A stretch of DNA of 64,000 nucleotides. It comes from Levilactobacillus zymae DSM 19395 (lineage in GTDB: Bacteria > Bacillota > Bacilli > Lactobacillales > Lactobacillaceae). The notes beneath the pieces are model-generated. The model ran no database searches, was not told the DNA's origin, and was given only the letters and a program-made list of their open reading frames with translations. The stretch lies in NCBI RefSeq assembly GCF_001434115.1, contig NZ_AZDW01000032.1, forward strand, positions 19,033-83,032, read 5' to 3'. Every line of letters starts with the position of its first letter. Within the stretch, counting starts at the first letter, position 1. The translations under genes and the position numbers were made by a program. Positions 35,835 through 44,809 of the stretch are shown here, one piece after another.

Positions 35835-36788
35835 ATGGAGCAAACAAGTTCAGGTTTCAAACAGGAAGACACCCAGCCGAAAGATTGGGCGCAACAGTTG
35901 CACCATGCCACTCGGGCTACTCGGGAGGACTGGTTCGGTCGGGGCATCAGCTACCTGTGTATTGGGGTAATCATCTTAGTGGTGGCCTCGATGCTGTGGT
36001 TCATTACCTCAAAAGGGATTGCGACGTTTACGCAAAACCACGTTAACATCGGGCAATTCTTGACCGGGACCAACTGGGCACCGGATCAAGGCAAAACGGG
36101 AGCGTTACCCATGATTGTCGGATCGTTTGCGGTGACCTTTGCCGCGGCCCTGGTGGCCACCCCGTTTGCGGTGGGGACGGCCATCTTCATGACCGAAATT
36201 GCCCCAAAGCGGGGGCGCAAGGTGCTACAACCCGTGATTGAACTACTGGTCGGAATTCCGTCCGTGGTCTACGGGTTCATCGGACTGGCCGTGGTGGTAC
36301 CGTTCATGCGGCACCTGGTCGGTGGTTCCGGGTTCGGGATCATCTCGGCAACCTTCGTGCTGTTTGTGATGGTGTTACCTACGATCACCACGATGACGGT
36401 CGATAGCTTGCGGGCCGTCCCACGGTTCTACAAGGAAGCCTCACTGGCCTTGGGGGCGACGCGTTGGCAGACCGTTTCGCGGGTGATTCTTCGGGCGGCG
36501 ACGCCAGGTATCTTGACCGCCATTATTTTCGGGATGGCCCGGGCTTTTGGGGAAGCCTTAGCCGTCCAAATGGTGATTGGGAACGCGGCCGTAATGCCGA
36601 AAAACTTGATTTCGCCGGCTTCGACGCTGACCAGTCAGCTGACGACGGGGATTGGGGACACGATTGATGGGACCTTGCCCAACAACGCCCTGTGGTCATT
36701 AGCTTTAATTCTGTTATTAATGTCATTGTTCTTTAACGCCTTAGTGCGGGTCATTGCCAAGAGGGGGCAACTTAGCCATGAACGCTAA
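35835..36788 (+). CDS. pstC: Phosphate ABC transporter permease
   Basis: This 317-residue inner-membrane permease has six helices and the ABC permease loop (EASLALGATRWQTVSRVILR, about 198-217) that contacts PstB. A cytoplasmic, polar N-terminus of about 35 residues precedes helix 1. Its last 11 bases overlap the pstA start. It pairs with PstA as the channel. Confidence 0.95.
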   Translation: MEQTSSGFKQEDTQPKDWAQQLHHATRATREDWFGRGISYLCIGVIILVVASMLWFITSKGIATFTQNHVNIGQFLTGTNWAPDQGKTGALPMIVGSFAVTFAAALVATPFAVGTAIFMTEIAPKRGRKVLQPVIELLVGIPSVVYGFIGLAVVVPFMRHLVGGSGFGIISATFVLFVMVLPTITTMTVDSLRAVPRFYKEASLALGATRWQTVSRVILRAATPGILTAIIFGMARAFGEALAVQMVIGNAAVMPKNLISPASTLTSQLTTGIGDTIDGTLPNNALWSLALILLLMSLFFNALVRVIAKRGQLSHER

Positions 36789-37665
36789 ACGGAAAGACTT
36801 ATTGGCGACGATTATCATCGACGCCATCGTTGCAACGGTGGTCGGCATTTTGGTTTTCTTGCTGGCCTACATCCTGATTTCGGGGTTACCCCACGTGAGC
36901 TGGTCATTTCTGACCGGGTCCGCCGACTCCTTTAGTGGGGCCGGGGGCATTGGGGTCCAACTTTTCAATTCGTTTTATTTGTTGATTCTGACCATGCTGA
37001 TCTCAATTCCCATTTCGCTGGGAGCCGGGATCTACTTGGCCGAATACGCCAAGGATAACTGGCGCACGCGGTTGATTCGTTCCGCCATCGAAGTCCTCAG
37101 TTCGCTACCTTCCGTGGTGGTCGGTCTGTTCGGCTTCCTGCTATTCGTGGTGAAGTTTAAGATTGGGTTCTCGGTGATTTCCGGGGCCATTGCCTTGACG
37201 TTCTTTAACCTGCCATTATTGACCAGAAACATCGAAGAGTCCCTGAGTGCGGTGCCCCGCAGTCAACGGGAAGCCGGGCTCTCGTTAGGCTTGTCGAAAT
37301 GGAAAACGGAAATTGGCATTATTTTACCAGTCGCCTTACCTGGCATCGTCACCGGGGTCGTCTTAAGTGCCGGGCGGGTCTTCGGGGAAGCCGCCGCGCT
37401 GATTTACACCGCGGGTCAAAGTGCGCCCGTGACCAACTTTGCGGACTGGAACCCGATGGATGCGGCCAGTCCGTTGAACCCCCTGCGACCGGCCGAAACG
37501 CTGGCCGTGCACATCTGGAAAGTCAACACGGAAGGGCTGGCCTCGAATGCGGCGCAGCTTTCCGCGGCGGCTTCGGCGGTCTTGATTATTGCCGTGCTGT
37601 TGTTCAACCTGTTCGCCCGGGTCCTGGGGAATTACCTCTACCGGCGCGTTACGGCTAGCAAGTAA
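36778..37665 (+). CDS. pstA: Phosphate ABC transporter permease
   Basis: This 295-residue membrane protein has six helices and the coupling loop REAGLSLGLSKWKTEIGIIL (about 164-183). ATG at 36778 follows AGAGGGGG and overlaps the end of pstC; an in-frame TTG at 36754 lies upstream of that site and is rejected. Forms the phosphate channel with PstC. Confidence 0.95.
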   Translation: MNAKRKDLLATIIIDAIVATVVGILVFLLAYILISGLPHVSWSFLTGSADSFSGAGGIGVQLFNSFYLLILTMLISIPISLGAGIYLAEYAKDNWRTRLIRSAIEVLSSLPSVVVGLFGFLLFVVKFKIGFSVISGAIALTFFNLPLLTRNIEESLSAVPRSQREAGLSLGLSKWKTEIGIILPVALPGIVTGVVLSAGRVFGEAAALIYTAGQSAPVTNFADWNPMDAASPLNPLRPAETLAVHIWKVNTEGLASNAAQLSAAASAVLIIAVLLFNLFARVLGNYLYRRVTASK

Positions 37666-37677
37666 GGGGGCTCGCTC

Positions 37678-38481
37678 ATGTTAAAAGATTATTCCTTTGA
37701 CCAAACGGCCGTGCAGACGTTCGATGATCACGTCGCACTGGCCTTAAAAACCGAAGATCTACAAGTTTACTACGGCAGTAACCACGCCATGCACGATGCC
37801 AACCTGGCGTTTCCTAAGAACCAGATCACTGCGCTGATTGGGGCGTCGGGGTCCGGGAAATCGACCTATTTACGGTCGTTGAACCGGATGAACGACACCA
37901 TCGCCACCGTGACTGGTAAGATCTGGTATCACGGGGTTGACATCAATCAGCCGGACGTCAACATTTACGAGATTCGGCGCCACATCGGCATGGTGTTCCA
38001 ACGGCCGAATCCGTTCGCTAAGTCGATTCGCGAAAACATCATTTACGCGTTGCGGGCCACCGGCATCAAGGATAAAAAGGTGCTTAACCAACGCGTGGAA
38101 CAAAGTCTCAAGGGGGCAGCGTTGTGGGACGAGGTCAAGGACACCCTGGATAAGAGTGCCTTGGCGCTATCCGGTGGGCAGCAACAACGGCTGTGCATCG
38201 CCCGGTCGATTGCCATGGAACCGGACGTCCTGTTACTGGACGAGCCCTGCAGTGCCCTGGACCCGATTTCCACGGTCAAGGTCGAAGAGACCTTACTGGA
38301 ACTGCAGAAGAAATACACGATTATCATCGTGACGCACAACATGCAGCAGGCGGCTCGGATCAGTAGTCAGTGTGCCTTCTTCCATCTGGGCCACGTGATG
38401 GAATACGCCCCGACCGCTACCATGTTCAGCACGCCCAAGATTCAAGTCACCCAGGACTATGTGTCGGGTAGTTTTGGTTAA
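37678..38481 (+). CDS. pstB: Phosphate ABC transporter ATP-binding protein
   Basis: This 267-residue ATPase carries Walker A GASGSGKST (about 54-62), Q-loop MVFQRPNPF, signature [15 protein letters not shown] (about 163-177) and Walker B VLLLDEPCSALDP. The PstB hallmark of phosphate importers is clear. The operon ends here: no phoU follows in the window, which is a difference from the common pstSCAB-phoU arrangement. Confidence 0.95.
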   Translation: MLKDYSFDQTAVQTFDDHVALALKTEDLQVYYGSNHAMHDANLAFPKNQITALIGASGSGKSTYLRSLNRMNDTIATVTGKIWYHGVDINQPDVNIYEIRRHIGMVFQRPNPFAKSIRENIIYALRATGIKDKKVLNQRVEQSLKGAALWDEVKDTLDKSALALSGGQQQRLCIARSIAMEPDVLLLDEPCSALDPISTVKVEETLLELQKKYTIIIVTHNMQQAARISSQCAFFHLGHVMEYAPTATMFSTPKIQVTQDYVSGSFG

Positions 38482-38499
38482 GTTAACGGTGGTTGGCGC

Positions 38500-38556
38500 A
38501 TTAAACAAGAGTGCGCCAAATGTTCGGAGATGAAGAGCCTGAAACTTTTGTCCCAG
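38500..38556 (-). repeat. Partial copy of the lactobacillus-type intergenic repeat
   Basis: Read on the minus strand it starts CTGGGACAAAAGTTTCAGGC and continues TCTTCATCTCCGAACATTTGG, closely matching 26451-26502. A GCGCA/TGCGC hairpin lies at its edge (38497-38519). Confidence 0.6.
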
Positions 38557-38563
38557 ATGCATT

Positions 38564-38613
38564 AAAGGCCCCCAGGCCGCAGGAGATTTCCTGCTGGTCC
38601 GGGGGCCTTTTTA
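38564..38613. terminator. Bidirectional terminator between pst and pot operons
   Basis: AAAGGCCCCC pairs with GGGGGCCTTT, with an inner GCAGGA/TCCTGC stem and T runs on both strands. Confidence 0.9.
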
Positions 38614-38617
38614 GCGG

Positions 38618-39688
38618 TTAATGGTGCATCTTAAATTCTAAGTAGCGGTCGTTATACGTTTGGACCACGCGCGGTGCCAAATTACGGTAGACCTGCAAGT
38701 GGCGTAGTGTTTTGTCGTCCGGGTAGAATTGGCGGTCGTTGCGAACCCTGGCCGGCAGCAGGGCCTTAGCCTTGGCGTTCGGCGTCGCGTAACCGATGTA
38801 CTCGGCGTTTTGCGCCGCATTTTGGGGGCGACTCATGAAGTTGAGAAAGGCGTAAATCGCTTGGTAGTGTTGGGCGGTCTTGGGAATCACCAGGTTGTCG
38901 AACCACAGGTTACTGCCCTCGCTGGGAACCACGTAATGCAAGTGCTTGTTTTGGGCGAGCATTTCGGCGGCTTCCCCGGACCAGTCCACCGCCACGGCGG
39001 CCTCGTCTTGGCTCATGTACATCTTGATCTCGTCGGCCACCACGGCCTTGACGTTAGGACTTAACTGGTCCAGCCGCTTGGTGGCGGCGAGGAGCGTCTG
39101 CGGGTTGGTGGTGTTCATCGAATGCCCCTGTTCGACCAGGGCCATCCCCAAGATATCGCGGGCTGAATCGATCAGCATCAGTTGGTCGCGGTACTTGGGT
39201 GACCAGAGTTGCGACCAGTGGGTCAACGTCCCGGGCTTGACGAACCGGTCGTTGTACACGATACCCAGCGTCCCCCAGAAGTAGGGGAGCGAGTACCGGT
39301 TTCCCCGGTCGAACGACTGGTTCAAAAAGCGCGAATCGTAGTTCTGCATCCCGGTCAACCGGCTGTGATCCAGGGGTTGAAGCAGGTGGGCGGCCTTGAG
39401 CTTGCTGACCATGTATTCGCTGGGCACTGCCAGGTCGTAATGGGTGCCGCCCTGCTTGAGCTTGGTGTACATGGCCTCGTTGCTGTCGAAGGTTTCGACG
39501 TTGACGTGGTAACCGGTCTCGGTTTGAAATTTTTTGAGCAGAGCCGGATCGAGATAGTCTCCCCAGTTATAGAGGTTCAGCACCTTACCACTGGCGGCGC
39601 CGCTGGATTTCTGGAGTTGGGTACTGGCGTAAGCTAATCCGCCACAGACCAGAAGCAGCAGGGCTACCAGACTAATCAAACGTTTCAT
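38618..39688 (-). CDS. potD: Spermidine/putrescine ABC transporter, substrate-binding protein
   Basis: This 356-residue extracellular solute-binding protein has an N-terminal hydrophobic segment (no clean lipobox: LLVC) and the PotD/PotF opening LNLYNWGDYLDP near 41-52, whose Trp contacts polyamine. Also present: YDLAVPSEYMV near 103-113 and AVDWSGEA near 240-247. Its start overlaps potC by four bases. Last gene of potABCD. Confidence 0.93.
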   Translation of the reverse strand: MKRLISLVALLLLVCGGLAYASTQLQKSSGAASGKVLNLYNWGDYLDPALLKKFQTETGYHVNVETFDSNEAMYTKLKQGGTHYDLAVPSEYMVSKLKAAHLLQPLDHSRLTGMQNYDSRFLNQSFDRGNRYSLPYFWGTLGIVYNDRFVKPGTLTHWSQLWSPKYRDQLMLIDSARDILGMALVEQGHSMNTTNPQTLLAATKRLDQLSPNVKAVVADEIKMYMSQDEAAVAVDWSGEAAEMLAQNKHLHYVVPSEGSNLWFDNLVIPKTAQHYQAIYAFLNFMSRPQNAAQNAEYIGYATPNAKAKALLPARVRNDRQFYPDDKTLRHLQVYRNLAPRVVQTYNDRYLEFKMHH

Positions 39689-40494
39689 TGGGGCACCTCC
39701 CGGTTATGCTGTTTACGTGCACGACGTTTGCGACTATTCTGCTGCAGCAGGTAGTAACCGCCGACCAGCAGCAGGGAGAACAGCAACATCACGCCGGACA
39801 ACGCGTTGATTTCCAAGTTGATGCCTTGGCGGGCCCGCGAGTAGATTTCCACGGACAGGGTGGAGAAGCCGTTCCCGGTGACGAAGAAGGTCACGGCGAA
39901 GTCGTCTAACGAGTAGGTCAGGGCCATGAAGAAGCCAGCCAGGATTCCCGGCGTGATGAACGGCAGGATGATCTTGGTCAGTAGCTGGTGGGTGGTGGCG
40001 CCCAGGTCCTCGGCGGCACTCAGTAGGCTGGGAGACATTTCGCGTAACCGGGGTAGGACCATCAGCACCACGATGGGAATCTCAAAGGCGATGTGACTCA
40101 GTAATACCGAGCCAAAACCCAGGGGCATTTTCAGGGTGGTGAAGAAAATCAGAAAGCTGGCCCCGATGATGACGTCGGGGGACACCATCAAGATGTTGTT
40201 GAGGTTGAGCAACACGTCGCGGGTGACCCGTTTGGACGTTCGCTGAATGCTCAGAGCCCCCAGGGTACCAATGGCCGTGGCAATCAACGCCGAAAGTAAA
40301 GCCACCAGTAGGGTGTCGGCCACGATGGCCAGCATCCGCGGATCGGCGAATAGGTCGCGGTAGTGTTGCCAGGTGAAGCCGTGATAGTTGGTCATGGTGT
40401 CGCCCTGGCTAAAGGAATACACGATCAAGTAAATGATGGGCACGTAGAGGATGACGAAGACCAGAATCAGGTACAGCCGAGAAAGTTTTTTCAT
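39685..40494 (-). CDS. potC: Spermidine/putrescine ABC transporter permease
   Basis: This 269-residue permease has six helices and the coupling loop EDLGATTHQLLTKIILP (about 160-176). Its start overlaps potB by four bases (ATGA) and its stop overlaps potD, so the transporter subunits are co-translated. It ends in a short basic tail. Confidence 0.93.
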   Translation of the reverse strand: MKKLSRLYLILVFVILYVPIIYLIVYSFSQGDTMTNYHGFTWQHYRDLFADPRMLAIVADTLLVALLSALIATAIGTLGALSIQRTSKRVTRDVLLNLNNILMVSPDVIIGASFLIFFTTLKMPLGFGSVLLSHIAFEIPIVVLMVLPRLREMSPSLLSAAEDLGATTHQLLTKIILPFITPGILAGFFMALTYSLDDFAVTFFVTGNGFSTLSVEIYSRARQGINLEINALSGVMLLFSLLLVGGYYLLQQNSRKRRARKQHNREVPQ

Positions 40495-41300
40495 TTCGCC
40501 GCCCCCTTAGTGTGGTCGGTGGTTAGCTGCATCACGATGATCATGGCCACGATGAGGACCACGCCAATCGTCGAGCCCATTCCCCAGTTCATGGTGGTCA
40601 GGAAATGTTCCTCGATGGCGGTCCCCAAGGTGATCACCTTGTTGCCCCCAATCAGGCGGGTCAACATGAAGAGGGAGAGCGAGGGGATGAAAACGGCCTG
40701 GATACCGGCTTTGACGCCTGGTAACGTCAACGGAAAAATCACGTGACGGAAGGTCTGCCAGTGAGTGGCGCCCAGGTCGCGACTGGCGTTGACCAGGGCC
40801 GGGTTCAGGTCGTCGAGCGCGTTATAGATTGGCAGAATCATGAACGGAATCTGGATGTAGGTTGCCACAAAGATGAAGCTGGCGTTGGTGAATAGCAACT
40901 GGTGCGGCCCCACGCCGATGAAGCGCAGAAAGGTGTTGGCCAACCCGTCCTGACTAAAGAGACCAATGAACGCGTAGGCCTTCAATAAAATGTTGATCCA
41001 GGTCGGCAGAATCACCAGGAGTAACCAGAGTTGACGGTGCTTCAGCTGGTGTAGCACATAGGCGGTCGGGTAGCTGATCAGTCCGGTGAACAGGGTAATC
41101 AAGAACGCGTACCACACGGAGTTGAGCGTCATCTTGAGGTACACCCCGGATTGGAAATAGTCGGCGTAGTTGGCGAACGTGAATTGGTGGTCCAGGTTAA
41201 AGAAGGATTGGTAAACGATCAAGGCGACGGGCGCGATGACGAACAGGCCCAACCACAGGCCGTAAGGGACGAAGTAGCCCCAGAAATTACGCTTGGTCAT
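40491..41300 (-). CDS. potB: Spermidine/putrescine ABC transporter permease
   Basis: This 269-residue permease has a coupling loop [19 protein letters not shown] (about 170-188). ATG at 41300 (MTKRNFW) lies inside the end of potA, giving a 14-bp overlap; an in-frame ATG at 41327 would add nine residues from potA codons and lacks a ribosome site. Pairs with PotC. Confidence 0.92.
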   Translation of the reverse strand: MTKRNFWGYFVPYGLWLGLFVIAPVALIVYQSFFNLDHQFTFANYADYFQSGVYLKMTLNSVWYAFLITLFTGLISYPTAYVLHQLKHRQLWLLLVILPTWINILLKAYAFIGLFSQDGLANTFLRFIGVGPHQLLFTNASFIFVATYIQIPFMILPIYNALDDLNPALVNASRDLGATHWQTFRHVIFPLTLPGVKAGIQAVFIPSLSLFMLTRLIGGNKVITLGTAIEEHFLTTMNWGMGSTIGVVLIVAMIIVMQLTTDHTKGAAK

Positions 41301-42393
41301 GGTTTTCCGTCCCTTCGTAGGTTTCAAGGCGGGCGTCGAACTCGGCTTCCTTCTCGTGCAGCCGCATCACGTGCAGGTCGTCGGCCTGGAAGGTCAGGCC
41401 GACCCGCGCGCCGTCTTGGGCGGGGCGGACCGAGTGAATCAGCCAGTCGTGGCCGCGGTCGTCGGTAGCACTGATTTCGTAATAGTCCCCCCGGAAGAGT
41501 TGGGTGTCGATGGTCACGCGTAACTTGGCGTGGGCCAGGTCGGTTAAGGTGAGGTCCTCGGGCCGCAAGACGATTTCGATGGGTTCGTGGTCGGGGATCC
41601 CGGCGTCGACACAGTCGAATTCGTGACCGTCGAAGCTGACCCGATAGTCGGCGACCATCTTACCGGGTAAAATGTTACTTTCCCCGATAAAGTCGGCGAC
41701 AAAGTGGTTGATCGGTTCGTCGTAGATGTCGACGGGCGAGCCACTTTGCAGGACTTCACCGTGGTTCATCACGAAGATCTCGTCGCTCATAGCGAGGGCC
41801 TCTTCTTGATCGTGGGTCACGAATAAAAAGGTGATGCCCAGGCGTTGCTGCAGGTCGCGTAACTCGTATTGCATGGCCCGCCGTAGCTTGGCGTCGAGTG
41901 CCGAAAGGGGTTCGTCGAGGAGCAGTACCTGGGGTTGCATCACGATGGCCCGGGCGATGGCGATGCGCTGTTGTTGGCCCCCAGATAACGCGGTGATGTC
42001 GCGGGACCCGAAGTCGCTGAGTTGGACCATTTTAAGGGCTTGGGCGACCCGGTCGGCGATTTCGTCGGCGGGGAGCTTTTTTAAGGTCAGTCCGAAGGCC
42101 ACGTTTTCGGCCACGGTCATGTTGGGAAACAGTGCATAGTCTTGGAAGACCGTGTTGACGTTGCGGCGGTTGGCCGGCAAGTCGTTGATCCGTTTGCCGG
42201 CGAATAAGACGTCCCCGGACGTGACCTGGTTGAAGCCCCCGATGGTACGTAAAATGGTGGTTTTACCGCACCCGGAAGGTCCCAGTAACGTGTAGAACTG
42301 ACCCGATTCGAGGGTCAGGTTGATGTTTTTTAAAATCGTTTGCGCCCCGTACTTTTGGGTGACGTGGCGGAGTTCAATAATGGGTTGGCTCAT
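41287..42393 (-). CDS. potA: Spermidine/putrescine ABC transporter ATP-binding protein
   Basis: This 368-residue ATPase has Walker [12 protein letters not shown] (about 37-47), signature [15 protein letters not shown] (about 140-154), Walker [13 protein letters not shown], and a C-terminal TOBE regulatory domain from about 240. AAAGGAGG precedes the ATG. First gene of the potABCD operon. Confidence 0.95.
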   Translation of the reverse strand: MSQPIIELRHVTQKYGAQTILKNINLTLESGQFYTLLGPSGCGKTTILRTIGGFNQVTSGDVLFAGKRINDLPANRRNVNTVFQDYALFPNMTVAENVAFGLTLKKLPADEIADRVAQALKMVQLSDFGSRDITALSGGQQQRIAIARAIVMQPQVLLLDEPLSALDAKLRRAMQYELRDLQQRLGITFLFVTHDQEEALAMSDEIFVMNHGEVLQSGSPVDIYDEPINHFVADFIGESNILPGKMVADYRVSFDGHEFDCVDAGIPDHEPIEIVLRPEDLTLTDLAHAKLRVTIDTQLFRGDYYEISATDDRGHDWLIHSVRPAQDGARVGLTFQADDLHVMRLHEKEAEFDARLETYEGTENHDQA

Positions 42394-42735
42394 TTAAGCA
42401 ACCTCCTTTGAAAGGTCCGCTACCGGTGAGGTTAATCCCGGTGGCTCACCTGATTATAGCGGGTTTGGTCCTAAATGAAAATACGCAAATGGGCAAAGCG
42501 TCAATTTCTGAAAAATTCTGAAAAGGGAGCTGCGGTTCACCCAGACGTGTAACCTGAGCCAAGGGGTTGGGGCCTAGGTGTCCGTAAGCATGGGCGTGTG
42601 CGGGTCACCTGACGACTGGCAACTGAGATGTGAGGTTTGCGAGCCGTTAGTGCGGCCGGGTGCCACGGCGGTGTGACGTGGCGTAACGACTGACGGTGGC
42701 CTATAATTAAGCCCCAAAAGGAAGTGTCGGACACT
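42394..42735. promoter_or_regulatory. Divergent promoter region of potABCD and the acetyltransferase gene
   Basis: For pot (minus): TTTTCA (42481-42476), 16 bp, TATAAT (42459-42454), and a leader hairpin GGTGAG/CTCACC. For the plus gene: TATAAT at 42702-42707 with a weak -35. The GC-rich 170 bp between them (about 42530-42700) shows no credible gene. Confidence 0.6.
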
Positions 42736-43236
42736 ATGACCATCAAGTTTCGCTTAGCGACCCCCGCGGATCTCCCCCGCATCGTGGCCATCTATAATGA
42801 AAGTATTCCCGGACGGTTAGCCACCGCCGATTTGACGCCCGTGAGTGTGGCGGACCGGCAGGCGTGGTTTGCCGCGTTTGACCCGGCTAGCCGGCCCATC
42901 TGGGTATTCACGCAAGACGCGACCGTTGCCGGGTGGGTCAGCCTAGAATCGTTTTACGGACGCCCCGCGTATTACCAAACGGCCGAGATCAGTCTTTACA
43001 TCGCCAACGCCTATCACCACCAGGGCCTGGGACAACAGGCGTTAGACTTTGTGTTTGGTCAGCTGGAACCCTTGGGGCTGAAGACCATCGTGGCCTACAT
43101 CTTTCATCACAATCAGCCCAGCCAGGGTCTCTTCCGCAAGAACGGCTTCACCACCTGGGGGCACCTGCCCGACGTGGCCGTGATGGACGGGCAGTTACGG
43201 AGCCTGGATATTTTAGGGCGCCGGTTTCGGGACTAA
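42736..43236 (+). CDS. GNAT-family N-acetyltransferase (phosphinothricin-acetyltransferase-like)
   Basis: This 166-residue protein opens RLATPADLPRIVAIYNESIPG, typical of the PAT/MnaT group, and has an acetyl-CoA loop HHQGLGQQAL (about 93-102) and FRKNGFTTWGHLPDV near the end. Likely acetylates a small amine or amino-acid analogue. ATG at 42736 follows AAGGAAG; an in-frame GTG at 42724 overlaps that site. Confidence 0.88.
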   Translation: MTIKFRLATPADLPRIVAIYNESIPGRLATADLTPVSVADRQAWFAAFDPASRPIWVFTQDATVAGWVSLESFYGRPAYYQTAEISLYIANAYHHQGLGQQALDFVFGQLEPLGLKTIVAYIFHHNQPSQGLFRKNGFTTWGHLPDVAVMDGQLRSLDILGRRFRD

Positions 43237-43251
43237 TCGTGTGCGTTAAAA

Positions 43252-43286
43252 GCCAACAGCGGACCACTCAACGGCCCGCTGTTTTG
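43252..43286 (+). terminator. Terminator after the acetyltransferase gene
   Basis: AACAGCGG pairs with CCGCTGTT, followed by TT. Confidence 0.7.
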
Positions 43287-43610
43287 GTGGACGCAGATTT
43301 AACCGGCAGGCGCACTGTCGGCCGCCCCAACTCACGCAATTGTTGGCCACGTTGGACCAGATTTAAACGTTACGGGTAGCGGTGTCTGCGGGGAACCGAT
43401 TCGCGGCCCCCAAAGCCCGGTCTGACGGGAATTTCTAAAACTTTCATGAGAATTTAGCCGGTTAACGGTGGCTCAGGCGCATTCTGCGGCGTTTTCGAGT
43501 CAACCGCACACGTCCGAGGTCACTCGGGCGGCTGGCAACGCTGAGAAGACTCTCAGACAAGTCGCGGGGCGAACGGGTATACTCGTCTTAATCGATAGGA
43601 GATGATCAGG
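43287..43610. other. Gene-free interval upstream of the pentapeptide protein
   Basis: I see no gene. There is a small CTGAGA/TCTCAG hairpin (about 43541-43556) and a promoter-like TATACT (43578-43583) with CAGACA about 18 bp upstream. Confidence 0.5.
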
Positions 43611-44201
43611 ATGATAGCCCACCAAACCTTAACTGCCGCGCAACTCGAGCCTTACGAGACCTATAGTGAGTGTACGATCGCGGCGACCAGCCTCCCCGGT
43701 AAAGTCAGCGACGTGACCCTCGACAACTGCACCCTGACGGGGATTTGGAGCCAAAGCGAGTGGCTCGATTGTACCTTTCAGAATTTGAACCTGGCCAATC
43801 AGGACTGGAACCAAGCGGTCCTCTACCGTTGTCATTTTCAGGGCTGTAACCTCTTGGGAACCAACTTCAGTAATGGCGTCTGGAAGACCGTTCGGTTGAC
43901 CGACTGCCGCGCGGATTACGCCAACTGGAGTGGAGCGCAGCTGACGGCCTGTGCCGCCCAGACCACGAGCTTGCGCGAAGCCTACTTTCGGGACGTGACC
44001 TTTAAACGGGGATTCGTGGCCACCCAGTGCGACCTCGACCAAGCCAGTTTTTGGGAAAGTCCGTTAGCCGGCGTAGACTTAGCCGCCAGTACCTTTGAGC
44101 AACTCGAGGTGACTCCCGAGGCGAAATACCTGCGTGGACTGGTCCTGAACGCCTTTCAGGCCGCCACGGTGTTGAGCTTGTTCGGTGTTCGGCTTAAGTA
44201 G
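43611..44201 (+). CDS. Pentapeptide-repeat protein
   Basis: This 196-residue protein has diverged pentapeptide repeats of the A(D/N)LXX type from about residue 30 to 165 (for example NLANQDWNQAVLYRCHFQGC), which should form a right-handed beta helix, and a hydrophobic C-terminal segment. ATG at 43611 is chosen because TAGGAG lies 9 bp upstream; the ATG at 43602 touches that site. Some members protect gyrase, but nothing here shows that role. Confidence 0.8.
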   Translation: MIAHQTLTAAQLEPYETYSECTIAATSLPGKVSDVTLDNCTLTGIWSQSEWLDCTFQNLNLANQDWNQAVLYRCHFQGCNLLGTNFSNGVWKTVRLTDCRADYANWSGAQLTACAAQTTSLREAYFRDVTFKRGFVATQCDLDQASFWESPLAGVDLAASTFEQLEVTPEAKYLRGLVLNAFQAATVLSLFGVRLK

Positions 44202-44282
44202 GTGTTGCTCCCGGTCACCCGGCGGTCCCTGCGCGTATAATGACCCCTGCCAAACGGAAATGGAGACAGGGGGGCACCAATT

Positions 44283-44645
44283 ATGGAAATCGGACCAATC
44301 TCGGAATGGGTCGCGGCGATTGCCGAAATTTTAGCGGTCGTGGTGGCGCTGTTTCTGCCGTACTACACGGCCTATAAGGCCAAAAAACACCAGCAACGGA
44401 ACCTCCGGCTGGTGTTACAAAAGCTAGTCCAAGCGGCGGTGGCCGATGAACCGGACAGCGTCAAGACCTTAGACATTTTCTTGAAGATCTCGTTTCTGGG
44501 AAACAGTGACCCGGCCAACGACAATCTCTTGTTGGTGGGTAACCAGGTCCTAGCGCTGTTGAAGGACTCAGCCATCAGTGATTCGGTCAAGCAAGACCGA
44601 ATCAACGACCTGTTGGGGCAGGTGCAGTTAAGCTTAGAAAATTAG
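44283..44645 (+). CDS. Small single-pass membrane protein
   Basis: This 120-residue protein has one N-terminal membrane helix (WVAAIAEILAVVVALFLPYY, about 9-28), a basic stretch (KAKKHQQRN) and a soluble helical C-terminus. Probably the C-terminus is cytoplasmic. Function unknown. Own terminator downstream. Confidence 0.7.
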   Translation: MEIGPISEWVAAIAEILAVVVALFLPYYTAYKAKKHQQRNLRLVLQKLVQAAVADEPDSVKTLDIFLKISFLGNSDPANDNLLLVGNQVLALLKDSAISDSVKQDRINDLLGQVQLSLEN

Positions 44646-44661
44646 TTGATTGGATAGTCTT

Positions 44662-44703
44662 AGACTGGATCATCTCGATAATAGAGGTGGTCCAGTTTTT
44701 TTA
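44662..44703 (+). terminator. Terminator after the small membrane protein
   Basis: ACTGGATCATCTC pairs with GAGGTGGTCCAGT, followed by a T run. Confidence 0.85.
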
Positions 44704-44809
44704 GTGGGTACTGATGAAAGGGCGTTAAACCAAGTGGTGAGTCCTTTTTCGGTGCGTTCTTTAGTCACTGCGGTAAAATAAAAAGTAACGAACATTGGGA
44801 GGTGGCGTC

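Noticed and set aside
42537-42791. 84-residue minus-strand frame upstream of the acetyltransferase gene
   Set aside because: It overlaps the acetyltransferase start and its promoter, has no ribosome site and an unnatural Arg/Pro-rich composition.
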